The translations under genes were made by a program, and so were the position numbers. 64,000 nt of DNA, from contig OZ024720.1 in NCBI GenBank assembly GCA_964016875.1, forward strand, positions 18,898,242-18,962,241. Reading direction: 5' to 3'. This stretch comes from Fallopia convolvulus (taxonomy: Eukaryota > Streptophyta > Magnoliopsida > Caryophyllales > Polygonaceae). Of the stretch, positions 47,132 to 57,948 are shown one piece after another; within the stretch, counting starts at the first letter, position 1; each line of letters opens with the position of its first letter. The notes beneath the pieces were generated by a model. It did no database searches. It had not been told where the DNA came from and worked only from the letters and a program-made list of their open reading frames with translations.

Positions 47132-47531
47132 TAAACGTTTTTGTTTTAAAACCGAAAAGTTTTAAAACCGGAAATTTTCGAAAACCAAGAACTTTTAAAA
47201 CCTTAACTTTTTACTTCCGCTATTCAAGACTTTCAACCATAGAAAATTTCCTCCTATATTACTTGAAGAAAACTTAGGATTAATAACTTTCCCTCTTGAA
47301 ATTTCTTAGCTAAGAAAAACTTTGTACCTTCACCTTAGAAAACTTATACCCTCATACTAGAAAACTTGATTAGTAGTCACAAACCTCATTTCCTAAATTC
47401 ACAAGGTTAAAAGGAGAAAACCTTAGTAATTTTTCAAGGTTTTGACTTCGTTCACTACATCTTCCTTTCATAGAAACTAAGGAGATTCTATAATAACGCC
47501 TTTTCATTTTCTTTCTTTCCTCAGAAAAACC

Positions 47532-48711
47532 ATGGCTAGCCCGAACCACAACCACCTTGAAAACCATATCGATGGAGCCAACTTTGGAATGCAAGCCCCG
47601 AACCCGTACTTTCCCTATATTGACGAGGATGTTCACCTCGGGGTCAATATGGAAATTGACCATGTCGGGGAGCCGTGGGAGGAGTCGGAAGAAGATCCTG
47701 AGGAAGATCCTAATCTTCCCATAGAGCTACCGGAAGATGATCCAGCACCCATGGAATTGCCCCCATCACCCGTGTACGAGCCCGAGGACTACCCCTAGGA
47801 AGATGAGGAGATGGCACCGGGTTATGAACCCGAAGATTTCTCCGACGAGGAAAACGAGGAGTTGGTGCCCGAGCACCAACAAGATGGGAACATACCCGAA
47901 CATGATTTTGAGCATGGGGAAGAGGATGAGTTTGATGATGAGGAGTTAGAGCTACTGTGGCAGGCAAAGGCGGATTGGGACGCTATGAACGAAGCGTCGG
48001 AAGAAGAAGACGAAGACGGGGTGGTAATCGACCCAGAAACACCACCACCACCGCCGCCGCCAGCAAGCCCCGAATGGGAATATGTTCCTCCGGCCCCGAT
48101 GCCCCCTATGATCGAAGTCCCGAGAGTCATGCAGAGAATGGAGGTTGTCTCACCTCCACAGGCGTCCGAGCCCAAAGGGCCAATGCCACCAATGAGGCAC
48201 TTCTGGTGTCATGAGGATGACGCGCTCTTGCGACGGCTTCAGCTTGGATCCACCAGCACCGACCGCTCAGAGGAGAGGTTTCTTGGAACCCGCCCTTGAG
48301 GACCCGGCGAACAACCAACGCTTTATGAGAGGGCAAGCCAGGCGCCCATCGAGTGCCAGATGGAAGGACTCTCCGACTGGATGTTCGGAGAATCTTCCTA
48401 CCATCGGTTTCACCAGCCATTGGTGAACGCTCCACCCACCCCCCCTCCCCCCTGGTGTTGTATCCTCCGGGACTCGACGGGTGAATGTGGAGTTGATCCA
48501 AGGACACAGGGAGGAGTGGGTCAATGATTCACTCAGGGAACAAGAGGAAAGGATTCAGCACAGGATCTGCATTGCTGAGCTTCAAGCCAGAGAAAACCGT
48601 CGTAGTCGCAGGATCGACCAGGCCAACCTACTCCTCAACAATGACACTGGGCTCATAGACGATACTCTTTTCGATGAAGGATTCCTCGACACTTATACCG
48701 ACCGTGTCTAG
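47532..48711 (+). pseudogene. Second copy of the acidic extra ORF
   Basis: Same start context and protein as 12591-13760. It keeps the TAG at the same codon (47796-47798), gains a TGA at 48297-48299 (Trp codon in the other copy) and has a frameshift in an expanded C-run near 48434-48452. It reads through the place where the first copy has TGA (Arg here). It ends at the same terminal TAG. Confidence 0.75.
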
Positions 48712-48963
48712 TTCCTTAGCTTTGTATTTCTCTTTCCAAGAGGTGAGCATAGACCACTTCTTTCGACTTTAATTTTTATCTTCAGGAAGTCGAATCGGCT
48801 TGTTTTCTTTTCCTAGTTAGAAATGGCTTAAGTTATAACAGCCTTGTAATCTCTACTATGAATCTATTAATGAAGTTTCTCTTTTATCTACTGGAACTTG
48901 TTTGCCTAACTATTCTGAATGCCACACCGAATTAACAAGTAGAAACAAACCTAAAACCTTCAG

Positions 48964-49487
48964 ATGGTCAACACGAGAGCCACTAATCGCAGTACCACTG
49001 AACCTGGAGATGGCAATGACGATGGCGAGTCCGAAGCCCGAAGAGGACCACGAGTGAACCCACCTCATGCACCAGTAGCACCAAGTGCATTCAACGCAGA
49101 AACTGTGAATGCACTACGCACTCTTGTACAACAATTGATACGAGAGGAGATTCCTGCTGGGGTTCCTAAACCCATGGACCCCGAAGCCCCAAACGTGGTG
49201 CCAGAAGAAGGGCTAGAAGAAGTAGGACAAACGACAGAGGTGTTTCCCGTGAAACAGAATTTGGTTAGCTTCACCGAGGGAATAAGGGCTTTCAACGCCA
49301 TGAAGCCTGATTCGTACGACGGAACCGGGGATCCGTCAGGAGTGCAATACTGGTTCTCTCACATGGAGCGACTCTTACGCAACATACCATGCTCGGAAAC
49401 AGATAAGGTGCACATGGTTGCACTTAAATTGAAAGATGAAGCAGGCGAGTGGTGGGAGAGCTCTAGTCTAGCCAGCCGCCCAGATTT
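48964..49487 (+). pseudogene. Second copy of B-family gag, truncated
   Basis: Open from MVNTRATNRS through YDGTGDPSGVQYWFSH to GEWWESSSLASRPD, then lost at the breakpoint; the open frame runs three codons into foreign DNA to 49497. It has Lys where the first copy has TAA (14217). The zinc knuckles are not included. Confidence 0.85.
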
Positions 49488-50252
49488 TATAGGATAAGAT
49501 TTTAACATATCTTCATGATCCTAACAACTCTCCAATATAATCTAAAAAAATCACATAAATATAGACCGAAATCTTATCTTGTAATATTTTTAAATTACAA
49601 AATTAATAAATTGTTATTGATCCATATGACCATATGTACATAACGAATAAATTGAACATAAAATTTAACAATTAACATATTTACTTAAAAAAAGAATTAG
49701 AATAGATATGTCTAGAGATAATCTTAACATATTTTCGACAACCTTATCATTGTTTTGACTTTTTCAATATGTACTACATTAAAAAAATGAATCATAATAA
49801 ATATATAGAAAACATGAGGTACAATATTACAATTTATGTACAAATCAAGTCAATTTTTTTGTTAATCTATATTTGTTTCCCATTATGATATTTAGATATG
49901 ATCGAATCTTTTTGTTGCCAAATCTTTAAATTTCAATTATGATATATCTTTGAATTTTCAATTTTGATAATTTACATATAAATCTAGCAATTACAATTGT
50001 AATTTTCAATTATAATTTTCCGATAATGTTTTTTTGATAATATACATACATGTCAAGTCAATTTTATTAGATAATCTGTATAAAATGTCCCATTATTTTC
50101 TTTTCTTTTTCTATCAAAATCTTTAATTTAGAATTATGCTTTTTTCACAATTTATATAAATCACCAAATCACGATTATTATTTATATTTTATTTTTATTT
50201 ATTAATATCTTTTTATAGTATATCTAAAACATATCGAGTCATAGTCGTGTAA
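49488..50252 (+). mobile_element. AT-rich DNA ending in a Helitron 3' arm (Helitron 2, left part)
   Basis: 765 bp of AT-rich DNA with no gene. Its last 70 bases resemble the end of Helitron 1 and carry the left arm of a terminal stem-loop (GTCGTG, 50244-50249). The right arm and CTAG end are at 60697-60716, on the far side of E. I cannot place a TC start; the 5' end is probably lost at 49487. Confidence 0.65.
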
Positions 50253-52815
50253 TGTAATATCCGTATTCATTTTAGGTCGTATAAGTCGGAAAACGGGTTC
50301 CTTCGCTTACAAGCATTTGAGTTCTCGATCCGTAAGTAAAATCGTAAAATAAACTTATTAGTAATCTGTAACCGATTATCTACCCAATTATATATTTATA
50401 TATTACTCTCGATCCACGATCCAATTTGATAGCCAAATCCAATCTTATTTGATATTTATCTTATCAAACTAACAATTCCATATCTTTTTACATATATACA
50501 TCGATCTAATATATTCAACTAGAAGTAGTTACCCGAAATCTCTCAAAGATCTACCCAACTCAATCTTTATCTATTCCAAATTCTGGTTAGCCATACTATA
50601 TTAACGAAGCCTCAATGTTTATCTATTCCGAAAGCACAATTCGATCGAATTTCCTATCAAGCCTAATAAGTCTCCAAGACTCCTTTTGTTGCGCACCCCA
50701 CATAGATTCTTCATCGGTTGAAATAAAGGACAACTCCGTTCACGTCGTTCACCACCGCTCAGAGCAACGCCCTCGTCCAGTTGCAACGTCGCCGGTAAGC
50801 TCCCACACTGCCCTGTCCTCTGTTTTCTTTCCGACACTAGTTATCGGGGAAGCCATCGCCATCTTCCTCTTATACCCTCACTCTCGTGTAGCTTTTGATC
50901 CACCGGAGTTCGATCGCGTGTTGGCCACCGTTGCTGGGTACTGAACCGGCGCCTATTGCCTCGGATCGCCGTTCGTGCTAACCGCCGATCGATCCGCATC
51001 TACGCCGGAGTCGTCTCGTTCACGAAGGGGATTCACGGTCAACTTTCCGGTGAGTTCAGTCCCACCCTTCTTTGTTTGTCGGGTTATTGAGAGTGTTGTC
51101 GGGGTAGAGAGTGAGATCCATCAGTCGGGGGCAGGGGTCTGTAGGGGCTGTCGTTGGGGGCGATGAAGGTGGATTAGATGGGCGTGAACGGGGCGGCAAG
51201 TGTTGCTGGTCTCTGCCCTCTCTTGATGTCGCCAGTACGGGGTAGAATCGCCAGAGGGATCGAGCGGAAGGGATCGAACCAGAGGGAGGTCTCGACCGAA
51301 GGTTGAAGACGATAGGGGTGGGGTCCTCAATGTTGGCCAATTCTTCTAATTGTTCAGTCAAATGGGGTATTTAGTGGGAGAATTGGCCAGAAATTATGAA
51401 GGGCAAGGGAGACGGACTTGGGTGGAATGGGGCCAGAAATTGGGCCATGAGTGTGGTTAACTTGGGCTGTGTTAATTTGGGTAATTGGGTCATGTTTATT
51501 TTTTTTGTTAGTATCTATTTATTTATGGGCTGAGTTATTAGTTTAACTAAGGGATTATAATATAGGCTAATTAGGGGTAGTGGATTGATTACGTTAGTAG
51601 AAGGGTTAATTTTGTTAGTTTAGCAATTATAAGTTTAAGGTTTGGTTAGCAATTTGGTTACAAAATGGTGGCTCGAATCCTATTTAATTTTATGTATTAA
51701 TATCCTGTTAGGCAATCACTTTAGCTCGTGTTCAACCTTCCGTCTTCTTCGAGGATCCTTCGTTTCGAGGTAAGTCATTTTTCGACTTGCTCGGTTCTTT
51801 TCTCCCTTGTTAGACTGCGTATCGATATTGTAGGACGAGTTTTGGGAATTAGTCTTTAATACCTTTTAAATTGTTTTGAGCTCCTTGTGTGTTATGTGCG
51901 TTAATGATTTTAACTGTGTTTTATCGGAAATTATTTTGGAACGTTTTCTCTGTGTTGGTACCGTTTCCGACACGGCCCATCGTAGCTGGTGTTGAGGAAG
52001 AGTTGGCTACTTTGACCCGTGTGACTGGGAAAATTGTACCCCTTCAAAATGAAAATTATTATCTGTGTGTTTTTGGCAAGCGCTCCAGTGGAGGCTTAGC
52101 CAGGGGTTAGAAGGGAGATTGTGAAGTGGAGTGGGAGGGCCTGCCTCTGCACTCGGCGCGGTGATGAGCACCTTGGAAGACGGATTGTGGACAAAGGAAG
52201 AATTGCATTGTTGTGTGATTGTGATTGTAAATGCGTATGTGACTTGTGTGACTAATATAACTAATTTAGGTATTGGCCTTTAGAGTTATGATTGCGGTTG
52301 TGGATTTGTATGCTGACTTTAGATAAATGTTTTCAAAGCGTTCTACAGTTTCCGTATTCTTTCTAGCTTGGTTGATTAGACGCTGACCCTTCGGGGAACA
52401 TTTTTCAGTTCCAGGTATGAACCAGGGAACCGTATAGGAACCTAGGCAAGATGGCAGGCCGGAGCGGTAAAGAGCGCGTGTCATAGTGGGATTAGTTATA
52501 TTAGTTTATTTATATTAGTTGGATGTTGATTTTTAATATTTGTTAGACGGAGCTAGTACTATGTTTTGGTTATTATTGTTTTGTTCGGATAATTCAGTTC
52601 AGTAGGCGTTGTGACATATTGAAATATTTATGTTTTTCGGGGATTCATGCATGATTACGTTTTCTAAGTTTTATTACCTAAAGGTTGGATGTTTTATTAT
52701 GTTTTTCTCGTCGTGCCCGCGTTGTAAGATCCTATAGTGTAGTTGTCGACCTAAATAATAGTATCTTGTAAGGTCTATTCCCTAGTAGTGCCTCGTCAGA
52801 AGAAGGGGTGTTACA
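50253..52815 (+). repeat. 5' LTR of element E
   Basis: TGTAATATCC to GGGTGTTACA. A block at about 51940-52200 is strongly conserved with C. GGAGCGGTAAAGAGCGCGTG at 52461-52480 is shared with C and D. ORFs at 50615-50944 and 51889-52110 are present in both LTRs, but that only reflects LTR identity. Confidence 0.95.
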
Positions 52816-52818
52816 AAT

Positions 52819-52830
52819 TGGTATCAGGGC
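52819..52830 (+). promoter_or_regulatory. Primer binding site of element E, with one change
   Basis: TGGTATCAGGGC: initiator Met tRNA type, but one A to G change against TGGTATCAGAGC in A, B, C and D. Confidence 0.9.
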
Positions 52831-52950
52831 CAGGTTGACAACAAGGCCCATGAAACTGACCAAGAAAGAGTACCCGAGATCCAACTTAGAACCAAAACCG
52901 GCCGGTGTTTTCAAAATCTTTTACTGGGGTAGACATGTTGCATATAGGGG

Positions 52951-53064
52951 GTAAGTGACACGTCGCGACTCCGCCCCATCAGCCGAAGGACCTCACGTAG
53001 AATAGTAAGAATCAGGTTGATAAATAGAATATTTAAGTTTTGACTGTGGGACTTTCTATTATAG
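52951..53064 (+). other. Candidate leader intron of element E
   Basis: GTAAGTGACA at 52951 is a near-perfect donor, and TTTCTATTATAG ends at 53064, directly before the Gag ATG; the second half is AT-rich, as plant introns are. Length 114 bp. Splicing is an inference from sequence only. Confidence 0.35.
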
Positions 53065-56000
53065 ATGGCCCCACCAACCAGAGCTAGAGCTGCTGAAGCT
53101 AACGGAAGAGGCCGCGGTAGAGGCCGAGGAGGAGGTCGTGGCAGGGGTAGAGGAGAGGCCCTTGTAGCTGCTGAGCCAGAGGTACAACAGGATAACCATC
53201 AGGAGGAGGTTGCTGAGAGTCAGGATGTGGCTGCTGTTGTTCATCTGGAGGACAGTGCCTCTGTCGCTGGAGGAGGTCTCCCAGCAAACGGGGCTCAAGT
53301 GGGAGGAGGAGTACCACCAGCAGGATTGGCCCCAGAGGTGACTGCTGCGATCCAGCTGTTATTTCAGACTTTGATGGGTGCGGGAGCTACATCGAATCTG
53401 AACACAGTTGCGGGGCAACAAGGAGCTGAGAGGAGGGCATCTGGACCAGATTCTATTTTAGCTGCCCAGCTAGGAGCAGCGCCAGCTTCTAGAGGACCAG
53501 TGATAGCGGATCATGTGGTCGAACAGAGGAGACAGTATCGTGAGCCTCAGCCTAATAAGTGGCTCGCGGAGTTTAGGAAGACTGGAGTACCGAACTTTGT
53601 TGGAGCTCAGGGTTCTGACGTAGAGCAGTGGCTGGGGAGGGTGAAATTTGTGTTGGATTCTATTAAGGCACCGCAGGAGCGAAAGATGTCCTTAGTACCG
53701 AGTCTGCTACAGGAGAGCGCTTTTGACTGGTGGGAGCTGTGTAGGGACCACCGGACTGAGGTTACTTTCGAGGAGTTTGAGAGACAGATTCGAGACCAGT
53801 ATTGTCCTCCGGTGGTGAGAGCGGCTCGAGAGGCTGCTTTTCGGGATGCTGGGCCCGAAAATATCACAGTATCTGAGACTATTCTAAAGTTTCAGCAGGA
53901 GTTGGCAGCTGTGCCAAATGCTGCCCCTACTGAGGAGTTGAAGATTGCGACCTTTCTGAAAAGGTTGCAACCGCATCTACGTGCTTATGTCTCTGGTCTC
54001 CGACTTACGACATTGGCAGACGTTCAGCAGTCTGCTTTGGCTTATGCTATGGCCACGACCCGACAGAGTCAGCTGGAGGTGCATACCACGGGGAGCAAGA
54101 GGCAGAAGTTGTCTGCCCCGGCAGAATCTAGGAGAGATAGTCGCCCCGGCTCTTCTCAGCCGCAACGATCAGGGTTTCAGCCACAGGGTCGTCAGGACCA
54201 TCGTCGTCTGAGTCAGCCCATTGGGGGACAGAGAGAGTGCTTCAACTGTGGAAGCACTGCTCATTTGAGGAGTAAGTGTCCGAAACCGATCAGGAGTTGT
54301 TTCAGTTGTGGGAAGCCTGGCCATTTGCAGCAGTATTGTACTGTAGGGGCACCTTCACAGGGATCTTCACCGGGAACGGTGAATCAGATGCCTCGTCGTC
54401 AGCCTCAGCAGTTTCAGCAGGCACCGAGTCAGGGCAGAGGGCGCGGCGCAGGAGTTAGCAACACCGGGGGCAATCAGCCTCGAGTGTTTGAGATGAGGAG
54501 GGCCGATGCCTTACACGCGCCGACTGCTACAGGTACGATTTGGATTCAGTCTAGACCTATTCACATACTGTTTGATACGGGTGCTACCCATTCTTTTATG
54601 TCTTCTGCTTGCGTGGTTAGACTAGGACTGACTTGCACTGAGGGGGTATCATTTGTTGTGGGGCTGCCTGACGGTAGTAAAGTAAGAGGGAATAAGGAGA
54701 TTTTACAGTGCCCTATTAGAATAGGGAATAGGGATTGGTATGCAGATTTCATAGTAATGCAGTTGTCGCCAGATGATGACGTGATTCTGGGGATGGACTG
54801 GATGATGCGTTACCGAGCAATTTTGGATACACACAGAGGTACGGTTACAGTGACCGCAGATAATGGGACCATACATGTGTGTCAGGAGGTAGAGCAGGAG
54901 GGGCCCGGATCGGTGATTAGTATGGTGAAGGCCGCCAAGTTGCTCAATGACGGATGTGTAGGATATTGGTGTTATATCCTTCAGGGGGACAAGGCGGAAC
55001 CGCACATTCAGGACATACGAGTAGTGTGCGAGTTTGAGGACGTTTTTCCTGAGGAACTTCCAGGATTACCTCCTCAGAGAGAGGTGGATTTTGGGATTGA
55101 GTTGGAGCCGGGCACGAGGCCGATTTCGAGAGCCCCATATCGCATGGACCCGATGGAGATGCAGGAGCTGAAGGCACAATTAGAAGAACTGTTGGAGAAG
55201 GGCTACGTACGACCGAGTGCGTCGCCATGGGGAGCTCCAGTTCTGTTTGTGAAGAAGAAGGATGGTTCTCTCCGTCTGTGTATCGATTATCGGGAGTTGA
55301 ACCGCGTTACCATCAAGAACAAGTATCCGCTGCCGCGTATTGATGATTTGTTGGATCAGTTGCAGGGGGCTACTGTGTTCTCCAAAGTGGATTTGAGGTC
55401 AGGATATCACCAGATGAGGATTCGGGAAGAGGATATACCTAAGACGGCTTTCCGAATGAGATATGGACATTATGAGTTTGTAGTGATGCCGTTCGGACTG
55501 ACTAATGCACCCTCTGTATTTATGGAGTTGATGAACCGGGTGTTTATAGACTACTTGGACAGATTTGTAGTAGTGTTCATCGACGATATTCTGATCTACT
55601 CTCGGAGTAAGGAGGAGCACGCCGAGCATCTTAGGTTGGTGTTGGGAGTATTGAGACAACATCGATTGTTTGCTAAGCTGTCCAAATGTGAGTTCTGGTT
55701 GCCTGAAGTTGCCTTTTTAGGGCATGTGGTTTCTGCTCAGGGAGTTATGGTAGATCCTGCAAAGATTGAAGCTGTGAAGGCATGGGAACCTCCGAAGAAT
55801 GTGAAGGAGGTGCGGAGTTTTGTGGGATTAGCAGGGTATTACAGGAGGTTTGTGGAAGGGTTTTCCCGGATAGCCCAACCACTTACCAACTTGCTTAAGA
55901 AGACTACTCGTTTCGAGTGGAACGAAGCTTGCCAGCGGAGTTTTGATGAGCTGAAGAGAAGGTTAACTTCGGCTCCTATACTTGCTCTTCCTCAGTGGAA

Positions 56001-56169
56001 TGAGGATTTTGTGATTTACAGTGACGCCTCCATGGTCGGCTTGGGTTGTGTGCTGATGCAGAGGGACAGAGTGATTGCTTATGCCTCCAGACAATTGAAG
56101 CCGAACGAGCAGAATTACCCTACTCATGATTTGGAGTTGGCAGTTGTAGTGCACGCTCTGAAGATTTAG
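53065..56169 (+). CDS. gag-pol: Element E gag-protease-RT-RNase H open frame, 1,034 codons
   Basis: Starts MAPPTRARAAEANGRGRG in good context. Arg-Gly tract at residues about 14-34; Gag domain about 175-340; zinc knuckles CFNCGSTAHLRSKC at 392 and CFSCGKPGHLQQYC at 412; protease LFDTGATHSFM with Asp at 504, and ILGMDWMMRY; RT LCIDYRELN, then FIDDILIYS with the Asp pair at 840-841; RNase H YSDAS with Asp at 987. It stops at codon 1035 (TAG, 56167-56169) where sister copies have Trp (IW RHYLYG), inside RNase H. As a product it would be Gag, protease and RT with a cut RNase H. The frame runs on without shift. Confidence 0.9.
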   Translation: MAPPTRARAAEANGRGRGRGRGGGRGRGRGEALVAAEPEVQQDNHQEEVAESQDVAAVVHLEDSASVAGGGLPANGAQVGGGVPPAGLAPEVTAAIQLLFQTLMGAGATSNLNTVAGQQGAERRASGPDSILAAQLGAAPASRGPVIADHVVEQRRQYREPQPNKWLAEFRKTGVPNFVGAQGSDVEQWLGRVKFVLDSIKAPQERKMSLVPSLLQESAFDWWELCRDHRTEVTFEEFERQIRDQYCPPVVRAAREAAFRDAGPENITVSETILKFQQELAAVPNAAPTEELKIATFLKRLQPHLRAYVSGLRLTTLADVQQSALAYAMATTRQSQLEVHTTGSKRQKLSAPAESRRDSRPGSSQPQRSGFQPQGRQDHRRLSQPIGGQRECFNCGSTAHLRSKCPKPIRSCFSCGKPGHLQQYCTVGAPSQGSSPGTVNQMPRRQPQQFQQAPSQGRGRGAGVSNTGGNQPRVFEMRRADALHAPTATGTIWIQSRPIHILFDTGATHSFMSSACVVRLGLTCTEGVSFVVGLPDGSKVRGNKEILQCPIRIGNRDWYADFIVMQLSPDDDVILGMDWMMRYRAILDTHRGTVTVTADNGTIHVCQEVEQEGPGSVISMVKAAKLLNDGCVGYWCYILQGDKAEPHIQDIRVVCEFEDVFPEELPGLPPQREVDFGIELEPGTRPISRAPYRMDPMEMQELKAQLEELLEKGYVRPSASPWGAPVLFVKKKDGSLRLCIDYRELNRVTIKNKYPLPRIDDLLDQLQGATVFSKVDLRSGYHQMRIREEDIPKTAFRMRYGHYEFVVMPFGLTNAPSVFMELMNRVFIDYLDRFVVVFIDDILIYSRSKEEHAEHLRLVLGVLRQHRLFAKLSKCEFWLPEVAFLGHVVSAQGVMVDPAKIEAVKAWEPPKNVKEVRSFVGLAGYYRRFVEGFSRIAQPLTNLLKKTTRFEWNEACQRSFDELKRRLTSAPILALPQWNEDFVIYSDASMVGLGCVLMQRDRVIAYASRQLKPNEQNYPTHDLELAVVVHALKI

Positions 56170-57948
56170 CGTCATTACTTGTATGGGAGTACCTGCAAAG
56201 TGATGACAGATCATAAGAGCCTCAAATACATCTTCACTCAGAGGGAGTTGAATATGCGACAGAGGAGATGGCTTGAGTTACTGAAAGATTACGATCTTGA
56301 GATCCATTATCATCCAGGGAAAGCGAATGTGGTCGCTGATGCCCTCAGTAGGAAGACGCCTCAGGAGAGTATGTTGGCTCATCTGATGGCTCAACCAGAG
56401 TTATAGAGGGAGCTGATGAGGTACGGAATCGAAGTGCAGATTCAGCGTTATCAGGGTAGTCTGAAAACCCTAGAATGTCGGCCGTCTTTACTTGAGGAAG
56501 TAGGGCAGAAGCAGGAAGATTGCCCGATGATTCAGGATTTGAGGCAGAGATTGAGCCGTGGAGTGGCAACCGACTTTGCGGAGAGAACAGATGGTATTTT
56601 GTGTTTACGTGGTCGGATTTGTGTGCCTCGGGATGCAGAGTTGAGGCAGAAGATTTTACAAGAGGCTCATGCTACACATTACTCAATCCACCCCGGGGCG
56701 AGTAAGATGTACAAGGATTTGCGACAGTTTTATTGGTGGGATGTCATGGAGCCGGATGTAGCGAGATTCGTCGCTAAATGTCAAGTCTGCCAGCAGGTGA
56801 AGATCGAGCATCAGAGACCCGTAGGAATGCTTCAGTCGCTTCCTATTCCAGAATGGAAATGGGAGGACATCTCCATGGATTTTGTCACCGGTTTGAGACT
56901 CAGCAGAGGCCATGATGCCATTTGGGTAGTGGTGGATAGACTGACGAAGACTGCTCGCTTTTTGCCTATGAGGGAGACATGGCAAGTGAGCAAGTTAGTA
57001 GAGGTATTTATTAATCAGATAGTTAGGTTGTACGGAGTGCCTAAGACGATTGTCTCGGACCGAGATGGGCGTTTTACTTCCAGATATTGGCAGCAGGTGC
57101 ACGAGGCATTGGGGACAAGATTACACTTCACGACTGCTTACCATCCGCAGTCAGACGGTTAGACATAGAGGACAATTCAGACCCTAGAGGACATGCTGAG
57201 GTCCTGCGTATTAGACTGGGGAGGTCAGTGGTCGGATCACTTGACTTTGGTGGAGTTTGGCTATAATAACAGCTGGCATTCGTCGATTCAGATGGCTCCT
57301 TATGAGGCTTTATATGGTCGGAAGTGTAGGACACCGCTGTGTTGGGATGATCCCTCGGATGTAGTAGGTGAGAGGCCACAGATGATTGAGGAGACGATCG
57401 GGAAAGTGGCCTTAATCAGAGAGAGAATGTTAGCTGCTCAGAGTCGCCAGAAGTCCTATGCAGACAAGAGGCGTAGACCGTTGGAGTTTGAGGTCGGAGC
57501 CCATGTTTGGTTGAGAGTATCGCCTACCCGCGGGGTGAGGAGATTCGGGGTGAAAGGAAAGTTGAGTCCCCGATATATCAGTCCGTTCGAGATTCTAGAG
57601 AGAGTAGGCGAGGTGGCTTACAGACTAGCATTGCCGCCTACTTTAGAAAGAGTACATCCTGTATTCCATGTTTCACAGCTGAGACAGTATGTCCCGGATC
57701 CTAGTCACAGACTGAACTATGAGGATTTGGTGGTAGAACCAGATCACACTTTCCGGGAACAACCGCTGAAGATTTTAGATCGACGAATGAAGAAGCTGCG
57801 GAACAAGGAGATTCCTCTGGTATTGATTCAGTGGTCTCGGCGGGGAGTCGAGGAGGCCACTTGGGAGACGGATTCCAGGACGAGTGAGAGTTATCCAGAA
57901 ATCTACCCTAGTTTAGTAGAGGCGTTTGAGGAGAAAGTTAGTAATTAG
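56170..57948 (+). pseudogene. Element E pol, second part: RNase H, integrase, chromodomain
   Basis: Same frame, after the stop. RNase H TDHKSLKYIFTQREL and VADALSRK; integrase zinc region (HPGASKMYKDL, CQVC); core with VVVDRLTK near 56930 and SDRDGRF near 57055; GVRRFGVKGKLSPRY near 57530; tail MKKLRNKEIPLVLIQWSRRG near 57800, the Tekay-type chromodomain. TAG codons at 56404-56406, 57160-57162 and 57166-57168; the last replaces the catalytic Glu of the integrase (residue 1368). It ends at TAG 57946-57948. Confidence 0.9.

Larger units (their letters stand above)
47116..49487 (+). mobile_element. Truncated second internal region of the element-B family
   Basis: Immediately after B's 3' LTR come a primer site, leader, the acidic ORF and the first part of gag, all homologous to 12175-14545. 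It stops within the Gag codons RPDL/RPDF at 49487, where unrelated AT-rich DNA begins. With B it forms an LTR-internal-LTR-internal array. Confidence 0.92.

Noticed and set aside
49488..50252. A promoter or gene in the AT-rich stretch before element E
   Set aside because: Only AT-rich DNA with a Helitron end is visible; no ORF or clear promoter.
50615..50944. A 109-codon ORF in both LTRs of element E
   Set aside because: No recognisable domain and no third, diverged copy to test. C lacks it in a comparable frame.
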